Shown piece after piece: positions 35,129 to 44,898 of a stretch of 64,000 nucleotides of DNA (the first letter of the stretch is position 1; each line of letters opens with the position of its first letter). The stretch spans positions 1,178,001 to 1,242,000 of the forward strand of contig OY781919.1 in the NCBI GenBank assembly GCA_963677215.1. Reading direction: 5' to 3'. Source of the stretch: G963676795 sp963677215 (lineage in GTDB: Bacteria > Desulfobacterota > Desulfuromonadia > Desulfuromonadales > Geopsychrobacteraceae). The position numbers and the translations under genes were made by a program. The notes beneath the pieces were generated by a model. The model was not told the DNA's origin and made no database searches. It saw only the letters and a list, made by a program, of their open reading frames with translations.

Positions 35129-36113
35129 TTTTCTGTCTCCTCAATGTCAGTCTGATCTTGATGTTTTCAACCAATCCGGTGATCAGCCCCTGGGGCAGGA
35201 AAAGCAGGACCAGCACCAGGATACCTCCATGGACGAAGTCCTTGTAGGTTTCAAAGGCATCCATCCACTCGGGCAGAATGGTCAGAAAGGCAGCGCCGAA
35301 CAGTGACCCCCAGACCGAGCCCATGCCGCCGATGACAACCATAATGGCGAATTCGGTTCCCTTGAAGATGTTGAAGGTATCGGGGCTGACAAACATGTAG
35401 GTGTGGGCGAACAAGCTGCCGGCTATAGAGGCAAAGACCGCCGAAAGGACAAAGACCTTAACCTTGGTCCGCGCCGTATCGACCCCGAGTGCCGCCGCAG
35501 CTGTCTGGTCACCGGCCAGTGCCGCCATACCGCGGCCAACGCCGCTGCGCACCAGGTTGAGGGACAGCAGCAGGCAGATCAGGGTGATGATCCAGATCAG
35601 GTAATGCAGATCGACCTCATCATAGAATTCGAATTCACCAATGGAAAGTGGCGGGACACCGGCGAAGCCACTGGGACCTCCGGTCAGGCTGTCCCACTGC
35701 ATGGCGACGATGTGAAAGACAAAATTGAGTCCCAATGTCGCCATTGCCAGGTAGTGGCCGGAGAGGCGCAGCGCCGGAACGCCGATCAGCAGGGCGACAA
35801 ACGCGACAATTACGGCGAGCAGGATCATCGCCAGCCAGGGGGAGAGTTCATAGTTGACCGTCGCTATAGCCGACCCGTAAGCGCCAAGGCCGAAAAAGGC
35901 CGCATGGCCCAGAGAAATCTGTCCGGCATAGCCGATGAACAGGTTGAGGCCGAGAACGACGATCGCGTGGATGGCGATCAGGTTGGTGACGCCCAGGGTA
36001 TAGGGGTTGTCGGTGATCAATGGCAGCAACAGGATGAAGACACAGAACAGCGCAACTGTCAGGCCGGTTCGGTGGAGTGAGATGAAATAGAATAGTTTCT
36101 GTTTGCTGGTCAT
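35112..36113 (-). CDS. livM: Branched-chain amino acid-type ABC transporter permease LivM
   Basis: 333 aa, about nine to ten membrane helices, with LivM signature stretches GLNLFIGYAGQISLGHAAFFGLGAY and RGMAALAGDQTAAAALGVDT (the EAA-like loop). It forms the channel with LivH. It is separated from iorB by a 148-base gap that contains a palindromic repeat, and it overlaps livG. Confidence 0.92.
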   Translation of the reverse strand: MTSKQKLFYFISLHRTGLTVALFCVFILLLPLITDNPYTLGVTNLIAIHAIVVLGLNLFIGYAGQISLGHAAFFGLGAYGSAIATVNYELSPWLAMILLAVIVAFVALLIGVPALRLSGHYLAMATLGLNFVFHIVAMQWDSLTGGPSGFAGVPPLSIGEFEFYDEVDLHYLIWIITLICLLLSLNLVRSGVGRGMAALAGDQTAAAALGVDTARTKVKVFVLSAVFASIAGSLFAHTYMFVSPDTFNIFKGTEFAIMVVIGGMGSVWGSLFGAAFLTILPEWMDAFETYKDFVHGGILVLVLLFLPQGLITGLVENIKIRLTLRRQKNAASE

Positions 36114-36148
36114 TACTGTTCCTGTTGTTGGTTCATTTAAAACTCAAA

Positions 36149-36222
36149 ACCGGCGGGCCTCGTCCCGGCAGACGAGTTACTTTTCTGTTGCGGGACAGAA
36201 AAGTAACCAAAAGAGCCCGCCC
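36149..36222. repeat. Palindromic intergenic repeat, copy A
   Basis: Core arms GTTACTTTTCTGT (36176-36188) and its complement (36195-36207), preceded by a GC-rich block whose reverse complement reads CGTCTGCCGGGACGAGGCCC, then GCCGGTTTTGAG. The same order (palindrome, then a CGTCTG-CGGGACG-CCCGCCG block) recurs in copies B and C. It lies inside the liv-ior operon between iorB and livM. Translated, it gives the spurious peptide VTFLLRDRKVTKRARPAP. Confidence 0.75.
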
Positions 36223-36261
36223 TGCTCCGGCTGTGTTACAGGGGAAGGGTAGAGCAGAAAG

Positions 36262-36762
36262 TCAGTCTTCCAAGCCTTTACGGAATGCAGCCAGGTTCTG
36301 CTCGACAAACTTGGCCGGGGCCAGTTTTTTGATCGCTGTTTCGCACTCATCGGCCTGGCAGAAGACCTTCTGCTGCTTGACCGCAACGCCGAGCAGGATC
36401 AGGTTCAATAGAACAGAATTGCCCATTTTTCTGGCGAACTTCGCCGCATCAATGCGAATTCCGACGCCTTCCTTGTTGCTATTGATCACCAGCGTAGCGT
36501 CCTTTTTGAGCAGCGACTGGTGGACCGCCAGATTGGCGTCCCACAGCAGCAGGCCCAGGTCGGCTTGTCCAGTGCGGATCAGCGGGCTGGCAAAGCAGCC
36601 GACCTTGATAGTTGAGAGGACGGTTCCACCGCGCTGGGCCATGCCGTGGGTCTCCGAGGTCATGACCGGAATGCCGCGCTCGACGGCGACCTGAGCGATG
36701 ACCCTGGTCAGAAACAGGACCCCCTGGCCACCGATACCACTGACGATAATCTGCTGTTTCAT
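36262..36762 (-). CDS. iorB: Indolepyruvate ferredoxin oxidoreductase, beta subunit
   Basis: 166 aa from ATG 36762, which overlaps the iorA stop (ATGA) and follows AAGGAG. Gamma-type domain of 2-oxoacid:ferredoxin oxidoreductases (IIVSGIGGQGVLFLTRVIAQ, TSETHGMAQRGGTVLSTIK). Partner of IorA; together they oxidise aryl pyruvates to aryl acetyl-CoA with reduced ferredoxin as product. Confidence 0.92.
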   Translation of the reverse strand: MKQQIIVSGIGGQGVLFLTRVIAQVAVERGIPVMTSETHGMAQRGGTVLSTIKVGCFASPLIRTGQADLGLLLWDANLAVHQSLLKKDATLVINSNKEGVGIRIDAAKFARKMGNSVLLNLILLGVAVKQQKVFCQADECETAIKKLAPAKFVEQNLAAFRKGLED

Positions 36763-38585
36763 GGCTGCTCCTTGGGGACAATGGCGTTGACCGGACAGAC
36801 CGGGATGCAGCAACCACAGGAGACACAGCGGTCGTAGTCGACAACGGCGATGCGTTTCTCGCGGTCAAGTGACAGTGCCGGGCATTCGAAGTTACCGGTA
36901 CACTTGCCGCAGCCGATACAGCTGTCGAGAATCTCGATCGGAATCTGCGGTTGGGTCTTACGCACTGCCGGCTCCATCAGGCAGCCGTGACGCGAGATCA
37001 GTACAGCAACGCCCCCTTCAGGGCTACGGATGTAGTTGTCGGCTTGCTTGAGAAGCTCGCTGAAGCGCTCCTGATCGTAAGGATCGCAGACTTCGAGGAA
37101 TTCTACCCCGCTGGCTTTGACCAGCGGTTCGATGGCGATCGCCTTGGTCGCTTCGCCGTTGGCGGTAAACCCTAGGTGCGGAACCGGCTGGCCGCCGGTC
37201 ATTGCCGTAGTGGCGTTGTCGAGGATCAGCACGATGATGCGTGCCTTCTGGATAACCGCGTTGATCAGGGCAGGGATGCCGGCATGGAAGAAGGTCGAGT
37301 CGCCGATGGTTACGACAACGGTCGGAAAGTCTTCCTTGTCCTGTTTGTAGGCCTGATAGAAGCCTGCCCCCTGGCTGATGCAGGCGCCCATGCAGTGTAC
37401 CGTATCGGCAGCGCCGAGATTCATCCCCAATGTGTAGCAGCCGATGTCGGATGGAAAAATGCCGCGCGGAAAGCACTGCTTGATCGCATAGAAGGCGGTC
37501 CGGTGCGGACAGCCCGGGCAGAGCGATGGGCGCTGACCACGGCGGTTGATACTCTCTTCTTCAGGCTGGGGCAGGTCGAGAAAATCAGCCAGCGCCTGGT
37601 GGATCAGGTCCGGAGTCAGTTCCCCTTCGCGCGGAACCTGGCCATGCTGTTTGCCGAAGGCACCCGGGTGAGCCAGTTGCAGTTCAATGACCGGATAGGT
37701 TTCCTCGAGGATCATGACTTGGTCGTAATGCTGATGAATCCGGTCGCAGAAATCGCTGCTCAAAGGGTAGGGCATGATCACCTGAAACAGGTCGATCCGG
37801 CCTTCGAGGTCAAGCTCGGCAAGCAGGTCGACCAGGTTGCTGTAGGCGATGCCCGAGGCGATCAGCGCGGTGCGCGGCTGACTGCCGTCCCCCTTGATCA
37901 GGCGAGGTTGCCAAGCCGGTTCGTCGGCCAGGCGCTCCAGCTTGTCATTGAGGCTGCGGTGCAGTGCCGGCAGAAAGGCTGGGGTAGCGGCCCAGCGGGT
38001 CGGGTTCTTTTCGAATCTGGCACTGCGCTCCAACGGCTGCGGGGGATGCAGCGGCACATTCTGGCGCGAATGGCAGATCCGCGTGGTCGGGCGCAGGACG
38101 AGGTTCATTTCGTACTTTTCCGACAGCTCAAACAACGCTGGTATCAGCTGTTTGGCTTCTGCCGGGCTGGCCGGGTCGAAGACCGGAACCCTGCCCTGCA
38201 GACAGAACAGTCGGGTGTCCTGTTCGTTCTGGGAGCTGTGTGGACCAGGGTCGTCGGCGACGATGGTCAGCATGCCTCCTTTGGTGCCGATATAGGCGCT
38301 GCGCATGAACGGATCGGCGGCGACATTGAGGCCGACCTGCTTCATTACCGCAACGCTGCGCTTGCCGGTATAGCTGGCCGCCAGGGCAACCTCGAAGGCG
38401 ATCTTCTCATTGACCGACCACTCGATATGGAGAGGCTCTACAGCTTCATCGCGGCGGTTGATGACCGCCTGCAGGATCTCGGTCGATGGTGTCCCCGGAT
38501 AGGCGGAGGCAATCTGGCAGCCGGCTTCCAAAAGCCCGCGACCGATCGCTTCGTTGCCCATCAGTAGTTCAATCTGTTCACTCAT
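36759..38585 (-). CDS. iorA: Indolepyruvate ferredoxin oxidoreductase, alpha subunit
   Basis: 608 aa from ATG 38585 (GAGGGAAAAC ahead). Order: pyrimidine domain (MGNEAIGRGLLEAGCQIASAYPGTPSTE), transketolase-C-like domain, TPP-binding domain (CPGCPHRTAFYAI, IGDSTFFHAGIPAL, DNATTAMTGGQ), and two C-terminal [4Fe-4S] motifs (CIGCGKCTGNFECPAL and CVSCGCCIPVCPVNAI). The first cluster motif is altered in its second half, as is usual in IorA. It acts on indole-, phenyl- or hydroxyphenylpyruvate. Its place between livH and livM ties uptake of an amino acid to oxidation of its keto acid. Confidence 0.95.
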   Translation of the reverse strand: MSEQIELLMGNEAIGRGLLEAGCQIASAYPGTPSTEILQAVINRRDEAVEPLHIEWSVNEKIAFEVALAASYTGKRSVAVMKQVGLNVAADPFMRSAYIGTKGGMLTIVADDPGPHSSQNEQDTRLFCLQGRVPVFDPASPAEAKQLIPALFELSEKYEMNLVLRPTTRICHSRQNVPLHPPQPLERSARFEKNPTRWAATPAFLPALHRSLNDKLERLADEPAWQPRLIKGDGSQPRTALIASGIAYSNLVDLLAELDLEGRIDLFQVIMPYPLSSDFCDRIHQHYDQVMILEETYPVIELQLAHPGAFGKQHGQVPREGELTPDLIHQALADFLDLPQPEEESINRRGQRPSLCPGCPHRTAFYAIKQCFPRGIFPSDIGCYTLGMNLGAADTVHCMGACISQGAGFYQAYKQDKEDFPTVVVTIGDSTFFHAGIPALINAVIQKARIIVLILDNATTAMTGGQPVPHLGFTANGEATKAIAIEPLVKASGVEFLEVCDPYDQERFSELLKQADNYIRSPEGGVAVLISRHGCLMEPAVRKTQPQIPIEILDSCIGCGKCTGNFECPALSLDREKRIAVVDYDRCVSCGCCIPVCPVNAIVPKEQP

Positions 38586-38621
38586 GTTTTCCCTCATATC
38601 ACTGTGGCTGTTACTGAAGAA

Positions 38622-39497
38622 TCAGACCTTGTCGCTATAGATCTTGCCGAACAGGCCGCTCGGCCTGATGAAGAGCACCAGGATCAGCACGGCAAAAGCA
38701 ACGACATCCTTATAGGCGCTTGACCAGTAACCGGCTGATAAGGATTCGAGCAGGCCGAGAATCAGTCCGCCGATGATAGCACCTGGAAACGAACCGAACC
38801 CGCCCAAGATTGCAGCGGCAAAGCCTTTTAATCCGAGCAGCACTCCGACATCGTAGTTAAGGGTCGTGATCGGGGTGACCAGAACCCCGGCCAATCCGCC
38901 GAGAGCTCCGGCGATGGCGTAGCTTGTCAGCCGGATCCGGCCGGCCGGTATGCCGACCACCGAAGCGGCGGTTGCGTTTGAGGCGACAGCCCGCATCGAC
39001 AGCCCCAGCGAGGTTCGGTAGAAGAACCAAGTGAGAATGACGATGGCGATCAGGGTCAGCAGCAGGATCCACAAGGCCTGAGGTAGCACGCTGGCACCGA
39101 GGATCTGGATCGGATGATCTGGAGTGAGCGGTGGCAGAGCCATGCGGTTTTTGCCCCAGATCAGTTTGATGAAGCCGCGCAGGATGATCGACAGGCCGAT
39201 AGTCAGGAAGACCAGCACCATGTGGTTGTCGGAACGAGCCGGGCGCAGGCCGATCCGTTCAACAAGCATGGCGATGATGGCCACTCCGGCGATGGCGAGC
39301 AGCAGCCCGGGGACCATCGGCAGGCCCAGGGCAAACAGCGCAGAGAACATCAGCATGCCGCCCAGGGTGACGAAGTCGACCTGGATAAAGTTGAGAATTC
39401 CCATAGTGTTGTTGACGACGCAGAAGCCGAGGGCAATCAGGGCGTAGATCGCCCCGTTGGTCAGACCGGAAAAAAGATATTGAAGAAAATCGGCCAA
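38622..39497 (-). CDS. livH: Branched-chain amino acid-type ABC transporter permease LivH
   Basis: 291 aa, eight or so membrane helices with LivH motifs GLTNGAIYALIALGFCVV, MGILNFIQVDFVTLGG and SNATAASVVGIPAGRIRL. The start is TTG 39497, with GGAG seven bases ahead and no better ATG. First gene of the operon; the 210-base gap to the divergent GlxA-type regulator should carry the promoters. Confidence 0.92.
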   Translation of the reverse strand: MADFLQYLFSGLTNGAIYALIALGFCVVNNTMGILNFIQVDFVTLGGMLMFSALFALGLPMVPGLLLAIAGVAIIAMLVERIGLRPARSDNHMVLVFLTIGLSIILRGFIKLIWGKNRMALPPLTPDHPIQILGASVLPQALWILLLTLIAIVILTWFFYRTSLGLSMRAVASNATAASVVGIPAGRIRLTSYAIAGALGGLAGVLVTPITTLNYDVGVLLGLKGFAAAILGGFGSFPGAIIGGLILGLLESLSAGYWSSAYKDVVAFAVLILVLFIRPSGLFGKIYSDKV

Positions 39498-39707
39498 ATT
39501 CGGCTCCGTTGCAAATGATGTTCAGAATTAACAGCGTCCACAGAGTAGGTCAGAGGCGAAATCAGGTCAAGTAGAGAAGAGTTCGGCAAGATAAGGATAT
39601 TTACGGGGTATTTTTCAGGTGGAAGGAATAAAAGGTTGAGAATTTGATTTCATTTGTGGCAGAAAGTATGCCCTGATTTACAAAATAACAGGCGAAAGAG
39701 GGGAAGC

Positions 39708-40682
39708 GTGCTGAAAATCGGTATCATGGCTTACGAAAACTGCCTGCAGTCCGGAATCGCCGGAATGCTCGACCTTTTCACCTTGTCGAACTGGGAGCGC
39801 AGGCGCCAGAAAAACGGGGACAAGAGTCCGTTCTGCCGTTGCGATATTATTACCCCAGACGGTGAGGCTGTCTTGAGTTTCAATCGTCAGCCGATCAAGG
39901 CGACCAGGAGTTTTGCCGATTGTGAGGATCTCGATCTGCTGATCATTCCCGGCATCATGGGCAAGCCGGAACTGCTGTTCGAACAGAAGCCGCTGGTCAA
40001 GTGGGTCAAGGAGCAGCATCAGAAGGGGGTGGTTGTCGCCAGTGCCTGCAGCGGCGCCTTTCTGCTTGCGGCGACCGGTGTGCTGAAAAAGAGAATGGCA
40101 ACGACCCACTGGCAGCTGGCCGATCGCTTCCGTCAGCGTTTTCCCCGCGTCGAGCTGAACGTCGACCGCCTGCTGATCGATGGCGAGGATTATCTCTGTG
40201 CCGGCGGTACCAGCGCCCATGTCGATCTGGCCCGCTACATCATTGAGAAATACGGCAGTCAACCGTTGGCTCGTTCCTGTGCCCGTTTCATGCTTCTTGA
40301 AGACGGCCAGCGCGATCAGGCGCCCTTTGTCAGATTTCAGGGCTGCCGCAGTCATGGCGACAAACCGGTTCTGCTGGTTCAAAAATGGCTGGATCAGGCC
40401 TACCGTGAGAAGGTCACAGTCAAGGGGATGTGCGGTCTGTCGGGTCTCAATGAACGAACTTTCCTGCGCCGTTTCAAGAAGGCGACCGGCGAATCGCCCC
40501 TCGATTATCTGCAGAAGATGCGTCTAGAAAAGGCTAAGCAGATGCTGACTGCTTCAGATGTCTCCCTTGATGAAATCACCAAAGCCGTCGGTTATGCCGA
40601 TACCAGTTCGTTTCGCCGTCTGTTCCGTCAGGTCATAGGTATTTCACCGACAGCTTACCGCCAGCGTTTTACGGGCAAGTGA
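39708..40682 (+). CDS. GlxA-type transcriptional regulator (DJ-1/PfpI domain plus AraC HTH)
   Basis: 324 aa from GTG 39708 (GAAAGAGGGGAAGC ahead). Residues 1 to about 185: DJ-1/PfpI-like domain, with Cys in SACSGAFLLAATG at the nucleophile-elbow position. Residues about 225-324: AraC helix-turn-helix pair (MCGLSGLNERTFLRRFKKAT and ITKAVGYADTSSFRRLFRQ). Divergent from livH, so probably the regulator of the liv-ior operon; the ligand would be an amino acid or aryl acid, by inference. Confidence 0.9.
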   Translation: MLKIGIMAYENCLQSGIAGMLDLFTLSNWERRRQKNGDKSPFCRCDIITPDGEAVLSFNRQPIKATRSFADCEDLDLLIIPGIMGKPELLFEQKPLVKWVKEQHQKGVVVASACSGAFLLAATGVLKKRMATTHWQLADRFRQRFPRVELNVDRLLIDGEDYLCAGGTSAHVDLARYIIEKYGSQPLARSCARFMLLEDGQRDQAPFVRFQGCRSHGDKPVLLVQKWLDQAYREKVTVKGMCGLSGLNERTFLRRFKKATGESPLDYLQKMRLEKAKQMLTASDVSLDEITKAVGYADTSSFRRLFRQVIGISPTAYRQRFTGK

Positions 40683-40730
40683 GTTTTCTGCCGGAAACGG
40701 CCCTTTTCCGCCGTGGCGGTGTCAATCTGC

Positions 40731-40775
40731 GGGCTTGATCGTGCGGCGTACAGGTGTACGCTTCATCACAAGCCC
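40731..40775 (+). terminator. Imperfect hairpin after the GlxA-type gene
   Basis: GGGCTTG and CAAGCCC arms with an inner GGCGTACAGGTGTACGC palindrome, followed by TTGATTTTCTT. It may terminate the regulator transcript; its GC-rich symmetric look also recalls dispersed intergenic palindromes, but only one copy is in the window. Confidence 0.4.
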
Positions 40776-40862
40776 TTGATTTTCTTGCCACGACGCAAAA
40801 TTACTCGTTTCCAATCAGAAAACCAACGTTGTGCCATCCGAATTTTCGGACAGCCGCCTGGC

Positions 40863-41735
40863 CTAGCGTTTGCGGTTCAATGTCCTGAATGAGACCAGGG
40901 TGTGCAGGATCAGGGTTACCAGAATCAGGCAACCGGCAATAATTGTCAGTTGGTGCGGTATCTCTCCCAATGCCAGCCAGACCCAGATCGGGCCGAGAAT
41001 GGTTTCCAGCAACAGGATCAGACTGACCTCCGGAGCCTGCAGGTAACGTGGCCCCAGAGTGATCATGGCAAAGGCGACCGGTAGAACCACGCAACCGAGC
41101 AGGAACAGCAGCCTCGCGTCCGGCATACTCACCGCCAGTGGCTGAGCCCCGATGGCCAGAGCGATGGGGGCGACACAGAGATTGCCGAGCAGGTTGGCCG
41201 GTATCATGTTGACCTCCTTGCCGTGACGGATGATGACCAGATTGGTGCCCCACATGGTCGTGGCTCCCAACGCCAGAAGATCTCCGAGCAACAATCCATT
41301 GTGTAAACTTCCGGAAAAAATCAGCACAATTCCCCCAAAACAGGCGATTATCGCCAGCTTAGTATGGAAGTTGATCTTTTCCCGCAGGACCAGCCAACTG
41401 AGCAGGCTGCTGATAACCGGTGTGGCGGAGAGGATGATCAGGACATTGGCGGCTGCAGTCTGTTTGATCGAGCTGACAAACAGCAGTGACCCGATGGTGA
41501 TGGTCAGCGCGGAAAAAAGGCCAGTCCGGCCAATTGCGTAAAAAATGTGAAAGGTCCGTCTTCTATAGCGGATAACCAGAAAAACTGTCATCATCAGGGC
41601 TGTCAGCAGACAGCGCCAGAACAGCAGTGTCCAGATATCGCAATGAATCAGGCGCACCAGCAGCGTGTCGGGACTGAGAATCGTCACGGCAAACAGGGTC
41701 AGCAGCATGCCTTTGGTATGATTTGATATGGTCAT
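40863..41735 (-). CDS. EamA/DMT family transporter
   Basis: 290 aa, ten membrane helices in two EamA repeats (LLTLFAVTILSPDTLLVRLIH at the start; LALGATTMWGTNLVIIRHG in the second). Substrate unknown. It ends 180 bases downstream of, and convergent with, the GlxA-type regulator; ribosome site weak. The second of three DMT transporters in the window; the three are not close copies. Confidence 0.9.
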   Translation of the reverse strand: MTISNHTKGMLLTLFAVTILSPDTLLVRLIHCDIWTLLFWRCLLTALMMTVFLVIRYRRRTFHIFYAIGRTGLFSALTITIGSLLFVSSIKQTAAANVLIILSATPVISSLLSWLVLREKINFHTKLAIIACFGGIVLIFSGSLHNGLLLGDLLALGATTMWGTNLVIIRHGKEVNMIPANLLGNLCVAPIALAIGAQPLAVSMPDARLLFLLGCVVLPVAFAMITLGPRYLQAPEVSLILLLETILGPIWVWLALGEIPHQLTIIAGCLILVTLILHTLVSFRTLNRKR

Positions 41736-41805
41736 GTGCGGCTAAATGTCACAGAAGTTTCGCTCTGGCAAGGATTTTTTGTTTTTTAGAAAGGAACAAA
41801 ACTGG

Positions 41806-42075
41806 ATGGCAATCTCCGGAAATCCGAAAAAAATGGCTCAGGACGTCGCCGGCGGCTTCCTGATGCTGTCGCCGCCCGGGCTGAAGCAATATACCCCGGC
41901 AGATCTGAAGATCATACTCTATAACCTGCAGCTGGTTCAACGGGAGACGCGTCAGTTGCAGGTCCCCCAGGAAGAGGTGCTGCAGATCAAGGCAAAAAAC
42001 ATGCAGTTGAGTCGTCTGAACCAGGCGGAAATGGTTTTGCGCAGCTATTGCAAGAAGATGCGTATCCCGATCTGA
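41806..42075 (+). CDS. Small hypothetical protein
   Basis: 89 aa from ATG 41806, with AAAGGAAC ahead; an ATG at 41746 would add 20 unlikely residues rich in Phe and Lys. Soluble, helical, basic C-terminus (YCKKMRIPI), with a Leu/Gln-rich helix (LQLVQRETRQLQVPQEEVLQ). No family recognised. It is convergent with the PilZ gene 14 bases downstream. Moderately likely to be real because codon usage matches the neighbours. Confidence 0.55.
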   Translation: MAISGNPKKMAQDVAGGFLMLSPPGLKQYTPADLKIILYNLQLVQRETRQLQVPQEEVLQIKAKNMQLSRLNQAEMVLRSYCKKMRIPI

Positions 42076-42089
42076 TATTCTTTCAGATT

Positions 42090-42464
42090 TCAGTCCCCGG
42101 ACTCATGCTGCTGCAACCACAGGTCGAATTCCGAATCGACCAGATCTCCATTACCGGTGTTCAGTTCCATCAGGCGGCGCAGGTGGGCCATGGAATCGCT
42201 ATCCGCTTCGGTGAAGACAAAGCCGTAATGGTCTCCTTCTTGATGAACAAGGCGTGCCTGAAATCCCAGATTCAAAGTGGAGTCCTGGAGCAGGATAAAG
42301 ATCTTAGCTTCCTCTCCCAATTTAAGCGGGAGTTGTTCATGGGACTGTAGCAGAGTACCGCGCAGGGCCAGGTTGATGAGGGTGCAGCTGATATTCGCGG
42401 CGGCAATATGAACCTCGACTTTTGACTGAAAATCGACTCTCTGAAAATTTCGTTGATGGTCCAT
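42090..42464 (-). CDS. PilZ domain protein
   Basis: 124 aa, a single PilZ domain. The c-di-GMP-binding motif is present but altered: RNFQR near residue 5 for RxxxR, and NLALRG in place of [D/N]xSxxG (Ser replaced by Ala). Binding is therefore likely but not certain. AAGGAGATAGCTC precedes the ATG. Possible receiver of c-di-GMP made by the GGDEF proteins at 21788 and 24905. Confidence 0.82.
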   Translation of the reverse strand: MDHQRNFQRVDFQSKVEVHIAAANISCTLINLALRGTLLQSHEQLPLKLGEEAKIFILLQDSTLNLGFQARLVHQEGDHYGFVFTEADSDSMAHLRRLMELNTGNGDLVDSEFDLWLQQHESGD

Positions 42465-42665
42465 GAGCTATCTCCTTAGAGTTTGCAAATGTCGGCATTT
42501 ACGACAGAATAGGTCGGATTGACACTTGCAGTTGATCTGCTGCAGGAGTACATTACCTTAAGAATTACTAAATTATTCGGATAATTCAACTTGAATATGT
42601 GAATGGAGGCTTATATCTGCAGATCCACTCATTGATTCAGGTTTATATCAGGGGCAGTTATTTTT

Positions 42666-44759
42666 ATGTTAAATGGAAAAGTCGGCAGCATCGGTAAAAA
42701 AGCATTTCTTTTTATTTTTCTGGTTCTGGTACCGATCCTGGTCTGGGCCCAGGAGCCTGATACTTTTGATAGCAACAGAGCCCGCCTGCTCGGTCATATG
42801 CTCCAACAGCAGCTCAGTTACAAGCATTACAGTAAAAAACCGACCGATGACAAACTCTCCGAAGCGGCTTTCGACCTCTATCTTAAACAGCTCGATTTTC
42901 AGAAACGGTTCTTGATCAAAGCTGATATCGCCAAGCTTGAAAGTTTCCGCGATTCGATTGATGATGCGATCCGCCGTGGCCGTCTGGAGCTGCCCCTCGA
43001 AGGGCGCGAGATGCTCAATCTGCGCGTTAACGAAGTCAAGAAGATGGTTGCCGGGCTGTTGGAGCAGAAGATCGATCCGGATGCGGCAGAAACCCTGGAG
43101 ACCGATCCGGAAAAGCTGCAGTTTGCCGCAGATCTGATCGAACTGGGTGAGCGTTGGCGCAAGATTCTCAAACTGCAGATTCTCAGTCGCTATATCAGCC
43201 TGCGCGAGGACGAGGTCGGAATCGATGAGGCGGGTGAGCTGCTGCCGGTCAGCAATGACAAAAAGCAGGAGCTCTTTGTTCAGGCGACCGAAAAAGTCGG
43301 CAAAACACTCAACAGTCTGTTTGACCGGATGCTGGAAGAGTCTCAGGAGGATCATTACGATCGCTATCTCAATGCCATTGCCCGCGCCTATGACCCCCAT
43401 ACCAGTTACCTGCCGCCGACCAGCAAGGAAGATTTCGATATCCAGATGAGCGGTTCCCTGGAAGGGATCGGTGCGACCCTGCGAGAAGATGACGGTTACA
43501 TCAAAGTTGTCCGTGTCATTCCGGGCAGTGCTGCCGCCAAGCAGGGGCAGCTCGATGCCGACGATATCATTCTCAAGGTGGGCGAGGGCTCAGAAGAGCC
43601 GGTCGATATCACCGATACCCGGATTCGCGATGCCGTTGCCCTGATCCGCGGCAACAAGGGGACCGAGGTACGTCTGACCGTCAAGAAGCCGGATGGTCGC
43701 CAACTGGTGATCCCGATTATTCGCGATGTGGTTGAGATTGAGGAGACCTTCGTCAAAGGAACGACGGTTGTCGATGAGCAAAGCGGCAAGACCTTCGGCT
43801 ATGTCAAGCTGCCGTCTTTCTACCGTGACTACAGCGGCAAGACCGATCGCAACTGCACCGATGATCTGCGTGACGAGCTCAAACAGCTGCGCAAGGAGAA
43901 TATCTCCGGACTGATTCTCGATCTGCGCAATAACGGCGGTGGCTCTCTGTCCGATGCGGTCAGCCTGACTGGTCTGTTCATCAAAACCGGCCCGGTTGTG
44001 CAGATCCGCAGCGTCGACGGCGACATCAAGGTGTTAAGTGATACCGATCGTTCCGTCGAATATGACGGGCCGATGATCGTCCTGGTCAACCGCTTCAGTG
44101 CCTCGGCATCGGAGATTCTGGCCGGTGCCCTGCAGGATTACGGTCGCGCCCTGATCGTCGGTGATGAGCACACCCATGGCAAGGGGACCGTTCAGGCTCT
44201 GCTCGATCTCGATCGTTTCGTCAATCTGCGCGGTATGGAGCAGTACATGCCGCTCGGCGCGGTCAAGGTTACAATTCAGAAATTCTACCGAATCAGCGGC
44301 GAATCAACCCAGGAGAAGGGGGTCACCCCAGATATCGTGCTGCCGTCCCGCCTCGATGGTTTGGAGAGTGGCGAAAAATATCTCGATTACGCTCTCCCCT
44401 GGGATACCATCACCTCGGCCAATTACTCCAAGTGGGCCGGTATTCCGTACAACCTCAATGTCCTGAAACAGGAGAGCGAGGAGCGGGTCGAGCATGAAAA
44501 GGTTTTTCAGGAGATCGTCAGTGAAACAGAAATGGCGCGCAAGCGGCGGGAAGAAAGTGCCCAGTCATTGAAACTTGCCGATCTGCTGGTCGAACGGACC
44601 AAGCTTCGGGAGATGGAGAAAAATGCGCTTGCTCATGGAGACATGGCTATGACTGACGATGAGGAAAAGGAGCCGGTTTCTCTCAAAGAGGAAATCAAGG
44701 ACGATCCCTATATCGAAGAGGGGATGACCCTGCTGCTCGATCTGATCGGCCAGAGCTGA
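42666..44759 (+). CDS. prc: C-terminal processing protease Prc (S41 family)
   Basis: 697 aa. Signal peptide (FLFIFLVLVPILVWAQ), helical N-terminal domain, PDZ domain (EGIGATLREDDGYIKVVRVI, about 260-345), then the S41 catalytic core with nucleophile in NRFSASASEILAG and the Lys in GKGTVQAL, and a C-terminal DUF3340-like tail. Periplasmic tail-specific protease that trims or degrades envelope proteins, as in E. coli Prc/Tsp. Length fits the long Prc form rather than the shorter CtpA. Stand-alone gene. Confidence 0.93.
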   Translation: MLNGKVGSIGKKAFLFIFLVLVPILVWAQEPDTFDSNRARLLGHMLQQQLSYKHYSKKPTDDKLSEAAFDLYLKQLDFQKRFLIKADIAKLESFRDSIDDAIRRGRLELPLEGREMLNLRVNEVKKMVAGLLEQKIDPDAAETLETDPEKLQFAADLIELGERWRKILKLQILSRYISLREDEVGIDEAGELLPVSNDKKQELFVQATEKVGKTLNSLFDRMLEESQEDHYDRYLNAIARAYDPHTSYLPPTSKEDFDIQMSGSLEGIGATLREDDGYIKVVRVIPGSAAAKQGQLDADDIILKVGEGSEEPVDITDTRIRDAVALIRGNKGTEVRLTVKKPDGRQLVIPIIRDVVEIEETFVKGTTVVDEQSGKTFGYVKLPSFYRDYSGKTDRNCTDDLRDELKQLRKENISGLILDLRNNGGGSLSDAVSLTGLFIKTGPVVQIRSVDGDIKVLSDTDRSVEYDGPMIVLVNRFSASASEILAGALQDYGRALIVGDEHTHGKGTVQALLDLDRFVNLRGMEQYMPLGAVKVTIQKFYRISGESTQEKGVTPDIVLPSRLDGLESGEKYLDYALPWDTITSANYSKWAGIPYNLNVLKQESEERVEHEKVFQEIVSETEMARKRREESAQSLKLADLLVERTKLREMEKNALAHGDMAMTDDEEKEPVSLKEEIKDDPYIEEGMTLLLDLIGQS

Positions 44760-44898
44760 TTGTAGAAACAGCCGACTGTTTCAAGCAATCAAGCCGGGAA
44801 TCGGCTTTGCGGTTCCGCGAATTCAAGGCGCGCAGCGGCTTGTCTGAGCGTGCAGAGAATAGCAGACCCAAGGCTACGAAGAGTGCCAGCAATAAATT

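Noticed and set aside
36125..36694. 189-codon frame on the plus strand containing VTFLLRDRKVTKRARPAP
   Set aside because: It begins in palindromic repeat copy A and continues antisense to iorB; the peptide comes from repeat DNA.
37176..38567. 463-codon open frame on the plus strand opposite iorA
   Set aside because: It is antisense to a clear IorA with all motifs; composition is what GC-rich coding DNA gives on the opposite strand, and there is no family similarity or ribosome site.
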